Below are positions 42,579 to 51,341 of a stretch of 64,000 nt of DNA, in pieces. Made by a program: the position numbers and the translations under genes. The notes under the pieces are model-generated. The model searched no databases. It was not told the DNA's origin and saw only the letters and a list, made by a program, of their open reading frames with translations. This DNA is from Pontiellaceae bacterium B1224 (GTDB taxonomy: Bacteria > Verrucomicrobiota > Kiritimatiellia > Kiritimatiellales > Pontiellaceae), in assembly GCA_029432815.1 (NCBI GenBank), contig JAROBA010000027.1, forward strand, positions 22,728 through 86,727, in the 5' to 3' direction. The number at the start of each line of letters is the position of its first letter. The first letter of the stretch is position 1.

Positions 42579-42608
42579 GGCATGCCCTCGCAGGCATGCC
42601 ATTTTTTT
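42579..42608 (+). terminator. Rho-independent terminator after the 41314 gene
   Basis: GGCATGCC, loop CTCGCA, GGCATGCC, then A and seven T. It lies 41 bases after the stop and just before the small exported protein gene. Confidence 0.8.
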
Positions 42609-42625
42609 ACTCGGACAGAATAATC

Positions 42626-42904
42626 GTGAATGCGAATCTAAAAAGAGCACTGCTTGCCACCGTATGGCTCGGAGCAGCGTCGACCTGCGGGGCTGAAAAC
42701 GCAACCCCCATCCGCCGGCCTCACCCGCCTACCTCTCGACCGCCCATCACCTCAAACCCGAGCCCAAAACCAACAACTCCACCCGCCATTGAAAAGCCAT
42801 CCCCTCTCCTCCCGGCGACACCTTCTGCTTCAGACCGACGAAAGGGCTATCTTGTTTTTACAGCCTCCGCACTGCTTCTTCTCAGGAAACTGAGAACGGA
42901 CTGA
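42626..42904 (+). CDS. small exported Pro-rich protein with C-terminal helix
   Basis: A 92-residue frame from GTG 42626. It has a signal peptide (LKRALLATVWLGAASTCGAENA), about 45 residues very rich in Pro, Ser and Thr, and a C-terminal helix with basic end (GYLVFTASALLLLRKLRTD). The plan is a miniature of the protein at 41314: export signal, low-complexity middle, membrane anchor, basic tail. The ribosome site is weak (GGAC), so translation is uncertain. It lies between a terminator and the sigma-54-type site of the next gene. Confidence 0.5.
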   Translation: MNANLKRALLATVWLGAASTCGAENATPIRRPHPPTSRPPITSNPSPKPTTPPAIEKPSPLLPATPSASDRRKGYLVFTASALLLLRKLRTD

Positions 42905-42954
42905 AGGCTTACGTCAATCCGGAACTCAGACCGATCTAACTTCGCCCCATCCAT

Positions 42955-42970
42955 TGGCATATAAAGTGCT
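42955..42970 (+). promoter_or_regulatory. probable sigma-54 promoter of the PAS/coiled-coil gene
   Basis: TGGCATATAAAGTGCT: GG (42956-42957) and GC (42968-42969) ten bases apart. The ATG follows 46 bases later. Confidence 0.6.
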
Positions 42971-43015
42971 TTTAAATTATTGGTTATTCAGTGTTGGTTT
43001 AAATAAGGCGTGAAC

Positions 43016-46000
43016 ATGAAAACATACGACAAACATACATCCTCAGCCCTTCGTTATAAGGGGCCTGCACTCCTCGCCCTCCTCCTGCTTCCGGCAGTGA
43101 GTTTTGCGCAAAAACCGACGGCGATTATTATTCCGGTGCAGATGAGCCTGATGGCCTATCTGATTATCGGCTTTTTACTGGTGCTTTCCATCCTCATGTT
43201 TTTTCTGTTTCAGCGCCGCTATAACAATACTGCCAAAGAGCTCGATGATGTTATTGGCGAACTCAGTATAACCCGAAACCGCCTGACTGAATCCAAACAG
43301 AGACTGGACACCGAAAAGCGCGAACATACAAAAACGACCCAGCGCTACAGCAACATTCTTTTCGATGCCGAAGTCGGTATGTTTCAAATGGATCTGGCTG
43401 GCAAATGCACTTATATCAATGACGCTTTTCAGGAAATTTCAGGCCTCTATGCAAAAAAAGCGATGAAAGAAGGAATCGAAAGTGCCATTCATCCCGACGA
43501 TAAAAAGGCATTCATAAATGCCTGGGACGAATTCACCGAAAAGAAGGGCGCCACCTTTGAACATTCATTCCGCTTCATCGCGGCAAAAGGGCGCGAGGTG
43601 CATGCCTTCTGCAAAGCCAACAAAATCCTGGACGGACATAAAGATGTGGAAAGCTATATCGGCTGGGTCACCGAGGTGACCCGGTTCCATGATGAAGTTC
43701 TGTTGCACCAGGCCGAAACAGCGCGCTTCGAACATTTTGTTTCCGAGACCATTGAAGGATTCTATAAACTGGTGCCGGAAACCCCCATTTCGCTTGATTC
43801 GAAACCCGAAATGATCTCTTCAGAAATTATGAATCAAATGGAGCTTGCCGATTGCAATGATACGTTTGCTGCAATGTATGGATCAAAGTCCGGCGAAGTG
43901 CTCGGTAAATCCATTGGAGAACTGAAAGACGGCTGCGGACCGTTCAACTCAACAGAATCCATTCAGGCTTTTATTAAAGCCGGCTATCAGTCGATTGACC
44001 TTGAATCCATTCGTCAGAATTCCAGCGGCAATCGAATTCATCTGATGAACAATGTGATCGGCATGGTGGAAGACAATAAACTCGTCAGCATTTGGGGAAT
44101 GCAGCGTAACATCAGCCAATCAAAGCGCGAAAAAGCTGAACTCACCAGCGAAGTTAACTTTTTGCAGCGAATCCTGAACTCGCTGCCGGCCGATGTGCAC
44201 GTGAAAGACACCCGCTGCCGCTATCTGTATGCGAGCAAAAAATTGGCCGACCGCACCGGAATTGCGCAGGAAGAATGGTTGGGTAAAACAATCCATGAGG
44301 TCATGCCGGCCACCCCTCGCGAGCATGACCAGCTGGCTATCGAAGCGATGAAAGCCGGAACACTGAAACGCGGTGAGCGTAAGTATGAGGCGAAGGACAA
44401 AAAAGGATGGATGGAAAACCTCCAGATTCCACTCATTTCCGACAATGGCCTTGTGGAAGGAGTTGTAAGCCTTTCAATCGAAATTTCCGACCGGAAGAAA
44501 AAGGAAGAAGCAGCTCTAAGCAAACAGGTGGAACTGGAAACCCGGTTGGTTAATACCCAGAACGCTCTGGCCGATTCCAAAAAAGAAACCAGCCAGACCG
44601 CAGTCTCTCTCTCCACGGCGGTTCAAAAACTCAAGATGGTTGAATCTGCAAAAATCAATAATGAGCACGAATTCCGGAACACATTGGCAGAACAGAAACG
44701 CACCGAAGAAAACCTGCGCCGCAATGAACAGGGTCTCCTCGCCCGGCAACAGCAGCTGGAAGAACAGCTGGGCAGACGTCTGGCGGAGCTCGAGCTCGAA
44801 ACCAACAAGCGCATAAAATGGGAAGAGCTGCTGGCCATCAAAGAAGATGAACTGCGCAAGCTGGAAGAAAACTTGGCCCAGCTTACCGAGCACTATGCAC
44901 AGGAAACCACCCGTCGCGAATATGCGGAGTCGACTCTCGAACACGCCCAGGCTTCATTGGATAAAGCACGCGGTAAAGTAGCCGAGCTCATGGAAAACCG
45001 TGAACGCGAACTTGAAAAACTGAACAGCGAACACTCCCGAGAACTTGAATCAGAACAGATCAAGCGGAAAAAAGCCGAGAAACACCTCACCCGCACGAAA
45101 GAGTTCCTCGAAAGCACCCAGGAACAGGTTAAACGTATGACGGATCAGCATGCGGACGAGCTGGAGAAGGAAGTGGCCGAACGGAAAACTTCCGCTGAGA
45201 AGCTGATTAAGAGCATGGAAGAGCTCGACGGATTACGCAACAATTTCAACCAGCGCATTGAATCGGAAACAAAATCAATTAAACGGGAACTGGCGAAAAA
45301 ACAGATCCACGAGAAAGCGCTACGTCGGCACGAAAAAGATCTGGAAAACCGGATTAAGGAACTGGAAAACACACTGCATCTTAAATCAAAAGAATATGCA
45401 GAACAGATCCAGGCCCGTGAAGGGGCCGAGGTTGAAAAACATCAGATCGAAGAAAAAATGGAGCAACTGACAAAGCACCAACAGCAGTTGCTGGCCCGCG
45501 AAACGCAGAAGCTGAATCTCAACATTGCCGAAATCCGCCTCGACGAAGTCAAGCTCCGCAAACGGGCCGGGGATCTCGAGCGCGAAAATGAACAGTTGGA
45601 AGAAAAACTCCGCGTCCGGGAAAACTTCATGGAAAAAGCCAGGCAGGAGCAGGCGAAAACCGAGGCGGAACTGAAAGCCGCTCAAGCGCGTCTTAAACAG
45701 TTGACCGGCGACCAGTCCAAACTGATTTCGGAGGAAACAGCCGAGCTGCAGCGCAAACTTAAAGCCATGCAGAAAACAGGCGAAGAACTCAAACTCCGAA
45801 TGAACGACCTTGGCGATGAAAAGAAACAGGTTGAACAGAACCTCGATACCCGGACGGAAGAGCTCAGTAAAGCAGCCCGGGAATACCGAAAAGTGGTCGA
45901 TGCATATAAAGCAACGCAGCAGAAACTGAAAGAACTCACCGAAGGACAGGAAGAGCTGATTGCACGGAATACCGGAGAGCTCAAAGCAGAGTTGAAAAAA

Positions 46001-47188
46001 TTCCAGCGTTCTGAACAAATGCTCAAACATAAAGAATCGGAACTGACCGACCGTATTAATAATCAGCAGGGGGAAATCGGAAAATTGAATGCCACCCTGA
46101 AAGATGAAACCGACCGGCGCTACGAGGCTGAAAAAACCCTCCGCGAACTGGAAGTAACGTTAAAGGCAAGTCTCGAGGATACAGATTCCAGAGTATTGCA
46201 GCAGACACAGGAACTGACCACGAAAGTAGAGCAGTATCGACTGAACGAAGCCAGCCTTACCGCTGAACTAAAAATGGCGGAAGCCTCGGTTAAAATGCGG
46301 GACGAAGCCCTTTCTGAACTGAAAGCAGAACGGGAAGAAACACAAACGCGCCTGAAAGAACTGGAAACCCAACTGTCAAACTTAAGAAAAGAACATCAGG
46401 TTGAAATGAAAAAATCGCTCGCGGAAGCACAGAAAGTCAGCAGCATGAACGACCGTCTGGTGGATGAGCTGAACGAAACAATTCAGGACTCCCTGACCCC
46501 CGTCGTAAAAACCACCCTGCTCCTCGAAAAATCAGGCAACCTCTCCGAGGAGCAGAAGCGACAGCTGGCGAGTGCAAACTATGGTTGCCGCAATTTAATC
46601 GATACCATGAACTACCGGGCTGAACTCACCCAGCTGAACGCTGGAAATGATGGGCTTGCGGAATCAGAATTCGATCTGCATAGCCTGATTACGGGTATTG
46701 ATGAGCAGTTCTCTCATCGGGCAACAACCAACAAACTGTTTTTTGCAGTCAGCTTCGCTCAATATCAGGCTGCCAACAACGTACCTAAGCGCGTCATCGG
46801 CGATGAAGAGAAATTGAAAAAATCGCTCACGATTCTCTTGGGTTATGCGCTGAGCAAAACGAAGAAAGGGCGATTGGGCCTTCACGCCACCCGTAAGTCG
46901 GCCGATAATGAAACAATGAATATTTCATTTGAACTGGCCTACACGCCCGTCGATAAAAAAGACGAACTGCTCGATGGCATTTTCAATTCCGAATCCGAAG
47001 CCGTGGTGGATCTGAAACATGGTCTGACCCTCGCCCGACGCTATATCAAAATGCTGGGCGGTAAAACCGAAATGGAATACCGGGATGCCGGCGTGACCTC
47101 GCTCACCATTAATATGCCGCTGAAACGCACCGGGTCCGAGATTATCATGCCCGGCGATGACGATGAAAAACAGGCTGGCGCCGCATAA
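43016..47188 (+). CDS. giant membrane PAS/coiled-coil protein with degenerate histidine-kinase end
   Basis: A 1390-residue protein, start ATG 43016 with AAGG seven bases upstream. A signal-like segment is followed by a membrane helix (YLIIGFLLVLSILMFFLF, about 47-64). Three PAS-like units follow (about 110-500; NILFDAEVGMFQMDLAGKCTYIND, RILNSLPADVHVKDTRCRYLYASKKLADRTG). About 650 residues of coiled coil come next (heptads rich in Glu, Lys, Leu). The last 230 residues resemble a histidine kinase core, but RLVDELNETIQDSLTPVV has no phospho-acceptor His where HExRTPL is expected, and no clear N or G boxes follow. It may be a scaffold or pseudokinase. Neighbours suggest an envelope role. Confidence 0.82.
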   Translation: MKTYDKHTSSALRYKGPALLALLLLPAVSFAQKPTAIIIPVQMSLMAYLIIGFLLVLSILMFFLFQRRYNNTAKELDDVIGELSITRNRLTESKQRLDTEKREHTKTTQRYSNILFDAEVGMFQMDLAGKCTYINDAFQEISGLYAKKAMKEGIESAIHPDDKKAFINAWDEFTEKKGATFEHSFRFIAAKGREVHAFCKANKILDGHKDVESYIGWVTEVTRFHDEVLLHQAETARFEHFVSETIEGFYKLVPETPISLDSKPEMISSEIMNQMELADCNDTFAAMYGSKSGEVLGKSIGELKDGCGPFNSTESIQAFIKAGYQSIDLESIRQNSSGNRIHLMNNVIGMVEDNKLVSIWGMQRNISQSKREKAELTSEVNFLQRILNSLPADVHVKDTRCRYLYASKKLADRTGIAQEEWLGKTIHEVMPATPREHDQLAIEAMKAGTLKRGERKYEAKDKKGWMENLQIPLISDNGLVEGVVSLSIEISDRKKKEEAALSKQVELETRLVNTQNALADSKKETSQTAVSLSTAVQKLKMVESAKINNEHEFRNTLAEQKRTEENLRRNEQGLLARQQQLEEQLGRRLAELELETNKRIKWEELLAIKEDELRKLEENLAQLTEHYAQETTRREYAESTLEHAQASLDKARGKVAELMENRERELEKLNSEHSRELESEQIKRKKAEKHLTRTKEFLESTQEQVKRMTDQHADELEKEVAERKTSAEKLIKSMEELDGLRNNFNQRIESETKSIKRELAKKQIHEKALRRHEKDLENRIKELENTLHLKSKEYAEQIQAREGAEVEKHQIEEKMEQLTKHQQQLLARETQKLNLNIAEIRLDEVKLRKRAGDLERENEQLEEKLRVRENFMEKARQEQAKTEAELKAAQARLKQLTGDQSKLISEETAELQRKLKAMQKTGEELKLRMNDLGDEKKQVEQNLDTRTEELSKAAREYRKVVDAYKATQQKLKELTEGQEELIARNTGELKAELKKFQRSEQMLKHKESELTDRINNQQGEIGKLNATLKDETDRRYEAEKTLRELEVTLKASLEDTDSRVLQQTQELTTKVEQYRLNEASLTAELKMAEASVKMRDEALSELKAEREETQTRLKELETQLSNLRKEHQVEMKKSLAEAQKVSSMNDRLVDELNETIQDSLTPVVKTTLLLEKSGNLSEEQKRQLASANYGCRNLIDTMNYRAELTQLNAGNDGLAESEFDLHSLITGIDEQFSHRATTNKLFFAVSFAQYQAANNVPKRVIGDEEKLKKSLTILLGYALSKTKKGRLGLHATRKSADNETMNISFELAYTPVDKKDELLDGIFNSESEAVVDLKHGLTLARRYIKMLGGKTEMEYRDAGVTSLTINMPLKRTGSEIIMPGDDDEKQAGAA

Positions 47189-47236
47189 ACAGCCCGAACT
47201 CTTGACACGATTCATGTGCCCGCCTACCGTGGGTTC

Positions 47237-48193
47237 ATGAAATCGTTTATCATTACGCTGTTCACCGTCTTTCTTTCACTCGCCACTCAGGCTCGCTTCA
47301 ACGAAACCTGGGCCTATCTCATGAAAGGCGAAGAAAAATATTTCCCGGCCTCATCTCCGATTACAGACATTGGATGCTTCAGTGCATCGGTCGACGGCGA
47401 TGGAAATCTGTCGGGCGGCCATCTGACTCCCCCGCAGCTTCCCGGCGCCGGGCCCGACATGCGCTATCATCTTGTAATCACGATTCCGTGGAGCACGACC
47501 CTTGCGCACATCTATCTCGACCCCAAACTCCCCTTCCGCCAACGAATCATCGACGGAATCGTAGCGCGTTGCGGGCCCTTCAACGGCGTCCAGATTGATA
47601 TCGAGAGCGTCAGCTCCAAAGACAAAGCCGCCTATCTTAAATTTCTCGTAGCGGTCAAAAACGCATTGCCGAAAGACAAGATGTTCAGCGTCGCCGTCAT
47701 GGCCCGCTGGGCGGATCACAAAAAGAAAAATCCTTCCGATGCCTTTGACTATTCATTCATCGGAAAAGTGGCTGACCGCGTCATCATCATGGCTTACGAC
47801 GAACACTACCGGGGTGGCGGACACGGACCGATTGCCTCCCTCCCCTGGTGCGACAAAATCTATCGCTACGCACAGGAGACCATTTCTCCGGCAAAAATAA
47901 TCATGGGCATTCCCCTATACGGCCGCTCCTGGCAAAAAGAAAAAACCGCCGCAGCCATGCGGAACCCCGAGATTTGGACCGACCTGCGTCTTCGCGGAGC
48001 CCAGCTTGAAAGCACCCCGGAAAACGGCGGAAGCTATTCCTACACCACCAATGTCACCATGAACGTGCATTTTGAATCATTGCCTTCGCTGAATGCCAAG
48101 ATGGATCTCTATGCCACAAAGCCGATCCGCGGCATTGCCTTCTGGCGCATCAGCCAGGGACCGCGCGGTTTCTGGGATCAACTGTACAAATAA
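47237..48193 (+). CDS. GH18-family glycosyl hydrolase-like protein, exported
   Basis: A 318-residue protein with signal peptide (cleavage near TQA, residue 18). FNGVQIDIESVSSKDKAAYLKFL carries the GH18 acid motif (here QIDIE), and VIIMAYDEHYRGGG, IIMGIPLYGRSWQ and IRGIAFWRISQGPRG are further GH18 blocks as in spore-coat YaaH-like and chitinase-like enzymes. The substrate could be peptidoglycan or chitin-type glycan; this cannot be read from sequence. It follows the giant PAS protein by 48 bases on the same strand. Confidence 0.85.
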   Translation: MKSFIITLFTVFLSLATQARFNETWAYLMKGEEKYFPASSPITDIGCFSASVDGDGNLSGGHLTPPQLPGAGPDMRYHLVITIPWSTTLAHIYLDPKLPFRQRIIDGIVARCGPFNGVQIDIESVSSKDKAAYLKFLVAVKNALPKDKMFSVAVMARWADHKKKNPSDAFDYSFIGKVADRVIIMAYDEHYRGGGHGPIASLPWCDKIYRYAQETISPAKIIMGIPLYGRSWQKEKTAAAMRNPEIWTDLRLRGAQLESTPENGGSYSYTTNVTMNVHFESLPSLNAKMDLYATKPIRGIAFWRISQGPRGFWDQLYK

Positions 48194-48244
48194 CTACACA
48201 TTCACCCGCATTATGCATATTCTTCCAATCCTTGGAGGTATCGC

Positions 48245-48433
48245 ATGAAAATGGAAAATATGATCCGAGTCATTGCCGGCTCGTTTATTTTAATCTCGGT
48301 GGCCCTCGCCTACTACGTGAATCCAAACTGGCTTTGGTTCACGGTCTTTGTCGGGGCCAACCTGCTCCAGTCCGGCATCACCAAATGGTGCCTGATGGAA
48401 AAAATCCTCACAAAATTTGGCGTGGAAAAGTGA
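48245..48433 (+). CDS. DUF2892 small membrane protein
   Basis: A 62-residue protein with two membrane helices (VIAGSFILISVALAYYV and LWFTVFVGANLLQSGIT) and the start NMIRVIAGS typical of DUF2892 (the YgaP-like inner-membrane segment). The family Cys/Pro region near KWCLMEKIL is present. It has a GGAGG ribosome site (48235-48239) contributed by a TTCCAATCCTTGGAGG palindrome variant. No rhodanese partner is next to it. Function unknown. Confidence 0.8.
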   Translation: MKMENMIRVIAGSFILISVALAYYVNPNWLWFTVFVGANLLQSGITKWCLMEKILTKFGVEK

Positions 48434-48512
48434 AATGAACGTGATGAGTAAGTCGTGACAATTGACTTTTGAAAGGCCGGTTTGAATCACGCCTCACCCT
48501 TCAATCATCACG
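48430..48512. repeat. CGTGA-type hairpin repeat
   Basis: AACGTGATGAGTAAGTCGTGAC and TTGAATCACGCCTCACCCTTC then TCACGCC are opposite copies in the gap between the DUF2892 gene and the convergent doc gene. Confidence 0.5.
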
Positions 48513-48515
48513 CCT

Positions 48516-48896
48516 TTATTCACACGAATCCCGAAGCCAAGTCGCAAACTCAACCCCACTGATTTCACCCGCAGCGAGGGCCAATGTCTGCAATACGACC
48601 GTTTCTTCAGTCGCGCTAAAATCCTGACCGTTTGCCATCAGAAAGATATAAGCCGCCATAAACCCGGTACGCTTGTTCCCATCCAGAAACGGATGATTAT
48701 TCACAATTCCAACGGCGTAGTCTGCGGCCAGTTCATAAAGTGATGGCTCACCATAAGCAAATGAGTTTTTCGGACGACCCAAAGCAGAATCCAGCATCCC
48801 TTCATCCCGCACACCAGACAAGCCTCCAAATCGGGCCAGCAACTCTTCATGCAGCGCATGGATAACCGTCGCGGTAATCCAACGCAGCTCCTTCAT
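48516..48896 (-). CDS. doc: Doc-like Fic-family toxin
   Basis: A 126-residue toxin. The Fic/Doc active motif is NNHPFLDGNKRTGFMAA. The N-terminal VIHALHEELLARFGG and RDEGMLDSALGRPKN are typical of Doc (death-on-curing), which phosphorylates elongation factor Tu in phage P1. Its ATG overlaps the AbrB antitoxin stop by four bases. Pairing with an AbrB/SpoVT protein rather than with Phd is a known alternative arrangement. All motif residues look intact. Confidence 0.92.
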   Translation of the reverse strand: MKELRWITATVIHALHEELLARFGGLSGVRDEGMLDSALGRPKNSFAYGEPSLYELAADYAVGIVNNHPFLDGNKRTGFMAAYIFLMANGQDFSATEETVVLQTLALAAGEISGVEFATWLRDSCE

Positions 48897-49123
48897 TTGG
48901 CTAGTTCCCGAAGGGCATTGCGATATTTCTGCATTCCCTTCTCTGCAAGTTCCATCATATCGATGAAATCTTTTTCCTCCGGCGTCACCTGTAAAGCACC
49001 TTCCGGCGCTTCCGTAATATACAGCGTGGCGCCCTCCTCCACCTTCATTGCCTGCAAGGCTTCTTTTGGAAGAACGATCCCGAGAGAATTACCAATTTTT
49101 CTGATTTTAGTTTTATAGGCCAT
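48893..49123 (-). CDS. AbrB/SpoVT-family antitoxin
   Basis: A 76-residue protein: YKTKIRKIGNSLGIVLPKEALQAMKVEEGATLYI is the AbrB-type swapped-hairpin DNA-binding domain at the N-terminus, followed by a charged tail that should bind the toxin. The ATG at 49123 starts the domain; upstream codons are outside it. It precedes doc with a four-base overlap. An inverted repeat 14 bases upstream is the probable operator for autoregulation. Confidence 0.9.
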   Translation of the reverse strand: MAYKTKIRKIGNSLGIVLPKEALQAMKVEEGATLYITEAPEGALQVTPEEKDFIDMMELAEKGMQKYRNALRELAK

Positions 49124-49136
49124 ACCCGAAATATAG

Positions 49137-49154
49137 TTATAACATTTGTTATTA
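49137..49154 (-). promoter_or_regulatory. probable operator of the AbrB/Doc operon
   Basis: TTATAAC, four bases, GTTATTA: a near-perfect inverted repeat with one mismatch, 14 bases upstream of the antitoxin ATG. It is AT-rich, as AbrB-type operators usually are. Confidence 0.5.
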
Positions 49155-49243
49155 CAAGAAAATAGCCTGCCTCCGTTCCGGCACAAAAAAATCCAAAGAC
49201 AGGAAGTTTCCAATCATTGGATATGTGAATTACGAATTACTCG

Positions 49244-49677
49244 TTACGCATCCAGTTCCGCTTGCAGCTCGGCATCGGCTGCGAGAACTTCCGTAGCCAT
49301 GCTCTTTTTAAACGCTGTCAATTTGCGCTTCTGGGCCGGATCGGCGATGTGCGCCATCATCTGGCGTTGATGGTGCCGGCTTTACCCTAGATTCGGGAAT
49401 GGCCAAGTTTACTGCAACCACAAGATTTTAAACCCGCAGATGTAGTTGCCTACCTCTAGGGTTTAAAAGCGCAGTGGATGTGGTGAAATCGGCCACCCGA
49501 AGGGTGAAAATGAAGGAAACAAAAAGGCGAACCCTGTGGGTGTGAAGTGTGATTTGGGTTTGATGCCGGTATCATTGGATAAAATACCGTTTCCCTCATT
49601 ATCATTCCCGGATTTAGGTTTACCGATTGCCACCGGAACGCCCTTGGGTATCTGAACAGTGGAAAGCAGGGAATCCA
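49244..49677 (-). pseudogene. purE: purE 3'-end remnant, interrupted
   Basis: The stretch 49244-49381 and then 49619-49677 matches the last half of the intact purE at 51342-51857. Shared features include the stop codon and the peptide DSLLSTVQ(I/M)PKGVPVA. The copy has many point changes, a 9-base deletion near 49634, an internal replacement near 49365, and a 233-bp element inserted at 49386. The 5' half of purE is absent. It lies in the same orientation as purE, with the REC-HDOD gene between the two copies. Confidence 0.85.
49386..49618. mobile_element. 233-bp MITE-like element
   Basis: Left end CCTAGATTCGGGAATG and right end (read inward from the other strand) CCTAAATCCGGGAATG match at 14 of 16 bases. 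The element is flanked by direct 5-bp copies TTTAC (49381-49385 and 49619-49623). Joining the flanks restores purE-like sequence. It has no transposase. The ends and target duplication suggest a non-autonomous element, perhaps mobilised by an IS1380-like transposase, but that family call is a guess. Confidence 0.8.
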
Positions 49678-49683
49678 TTTCCG

Positions 49684-49931
49684 GTATGCTTCCTGCTTAT
49701 TTAAGGTTAAGAACTCCGAAATATAAAAATGCGCCGTGAAACGCCAATGCGTTTCCGCTTTTTATGCGGAATCTTTCAAGCACTGCAATGCTGGACAGGA
49801 GCTACCACGTGAAAAAGAATCGCATTTTGATTGTAATCGACAACAAAGTCGCCGTTACCGGTCAGATTAACGAGTATGCATAGATCTATTACGCAGATGC
49901 AAAAAACTGAATTTAATGATTAAAGTCCCTT
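49684..49931. other. intergenic region before the REC-HDOD gene
   Basis: Holds a hairpin GAAACGC-CAAT-GCGTTTC (49738-49755) followed by CGCTTTTTA, a possible weak terminator. A 24-codon frame from GTG 49809 to 49883 has GGAG upstream and a start like a response regulator (KKNRILIVID) but stops too early; it may be a relic. No other gene is seen. Confidence 0.4.
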
Positions 49932-51167
49932 ATGTACATACCTGATTCCAATATGCAACAAGCCCCGGATTCGACGCCACCCGTCCCAAGGAAATACCGG
50001 TTACTTTTTGTTGATGACATGCGAACCATTCTGATGAGCTTGGAACGTCTGCTTCGGAAACACCAAAATGAATGGGATATGGCTTTTGCCAATTCTGGAT
50101 CTCAGGCTCTGGAAATGCTTGAAAAAGAATCATTTGATATCATCATTTCCGATGTCGTTATGCCGGAAATGAACGGCGTTGAGCTCTTGGAGATTATTAA
50201 GCAACGCTATCCGACTATGATTCGTTTTATCCTCTCTGGACATGCGGATCATCAAACGCTGATTAGATCGGTCGGGACCACCCATCAATTTATGGCGAAG
50301 CCCTGCGACCGGAATATCCTAACCGAAGCCATCTCCCGGGCGCTCGCCCTTCGCAACCTATTTCATAACAATGACCTGCTGGATTTAGTAAAAGATTCGA
50401 ATTCTATCCCGACGCTGCCGGAACTCTATCAGGAACTGACGTCAGAGCTTGCCTCCAACCATGGTTCAGCCGAAAAAATCGGAGAGATCATTTCAAAAGA
50501 TATTACCGTTTCGGCCAAAGTGCTTCAGTTGGTTAACTCTGCATTTTTCGGTCTTTCCCGAAATATCGAAAGTATCGGCCAGGCCGTCAGCCTCCTGGGT
50601 GCGGAAACCATTAACAGCATTGTACTCACTACCACCATATTTAATAAGTTCGAGGACGCACTGGTCAGCAGCTTTGATATCCAGAAAATCTACGGACACT
50701 CCATCACCGTCGGCGCAACCGCCTACCAATTGGTCAAACAGGCCGGCTTGGGAAAACACGACGCCGAAGAGGCTCTCCTGGCCGGAATGATGCACGACCT
50801 CGGGGTGCTGGCACTGATCGACAGCGGGAGCGAAATCTGGAAAAAGCTCTACATTGATTGTCAGAATTCCAAGGCACCTCTACACGTTCTGGAACGCGAA
50901 CAGCTGGGCATCACCCATGCGGAAGTCGGTGCGTACCTACTCGGGGTATGGGGACTTCCCAACCGCGTCATAGAGGCCGTTGCATTTCATCACACCCCCG
51001 GCTTGGCCCCCACGCAGGAATTCTGCCCGCTGGCAGCCGTTTATCTGGCCAACCATGCCGGCCGAAAACACTCTTCAACCGCAGGGTATAACCCAGAGCT
51101 TGATGCCCGGTTTCTATCTAACCTGAAAATGGACGACTTGATAAACGACTGTTTAAGAGATCAATGA
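49932..51167 (+). CDS. response regulator with HDOD output domain
   Basis: A 411-residue protein. Residues 22-140 are a receiver domain: LLFVDDMRTIL (acidic pair), phospho-acceptor Asp in IIISDVVMPEMNG, Ser in FILSGHAD and Lys in MAKPCD. Residues about 150-345 are HDOD (IPTLPELYQELTSELAS, LQLVNSAFFGLSRNIESIGQAVSLLG, LLAGMMHDLGVLALID, AEVGAYLLGVWGLP), a non-catalytic relative of HD phosphohydrolases used in signalling. The start is ATG 49932 or 49953; ribosome site weak. It is flanked by the purE remnant and intact purE. The kinase partner is not adjacent. Confidence 0.88.
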   Translation: MYIPDSNMQQAPDSTPPVPRKYRLLFVDDMRTILMSLERLLRKHQNEWDMAFANSGSQALEMLEKESFDIIISDVVMPEMNGVELLEIIKQRYPTMIRFILSGHADHQTLIRSVGTTHQFMAKPCDRNILTEAISRALALRNLFHNNDLLDLVKDSNSIPTLPELYQELTSELASNHGSAEKIGEIISKDITVSAKVLQLVNSAFFGLSRNIESIGQAVSLLGAETINSIVLTTTIFNKFEDALVSSFDIQKIYGHSITVGATAYQLVKQAGLGKHDAEEALLAGMMHDLGVLALIDSGSEIWKKLYIDCQNSKAPLHVLEREQLGITHAEVGAYLLGVWGLPNRVIEAVAFHHTPGLAPTQEFCPLAAVYLANHAGRKHSSTAGYNPELDARFLSNLKMDDLINDCLRDQ

Positions 51168-51240
51168 ATAAACTCTTCGCCAGTTTCCGGTAACCATTTT
51201 TGGTTACAACGAATTAAACACTCCCATTCAGACAAAAAAA

Positions 51241-51272
51241 TTCCAATGGTTGGAAGGTTCCAACCATTGGAA
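51241..51272. repeat. two TTCCAA palindromes in tandem
   Basis: TTCCAATGGTTGGAA (51241-51255) and TTCCAACCATTGGAA (51258-51272) are two bases apart. The second is the reverse complement of the first, so together they could also form one larger hairpin. Confidence 0.95.
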
Positions 51273-51278
51273 AATGTG

Positions 51279-51330
51279 GAGCAGACATTCCTGTCTGCTC
51301 AATCTGCGGAGAGCAGACTAGAAAGTCTGC
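51279..51330. repeat. double hairpin with GCAGAC arms
   Basis: GAGCAGACA-TTCC-TGTCTGCTC (51279-51300) and GCAGACT-AGAA-AGTCTGC (51313-51330) lie just beyond the purE stop. No T-run on the minus strand side, so REP-like. Confidence 0.75.
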
Positions 51331-51341
51331 CCCACAAAATT

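Noticed and set aside
49809..49883. 24-codon frame starting like a response regulator
   Set aside because: Too short for a domain; kept only as a possible relic in the intergenic entry.
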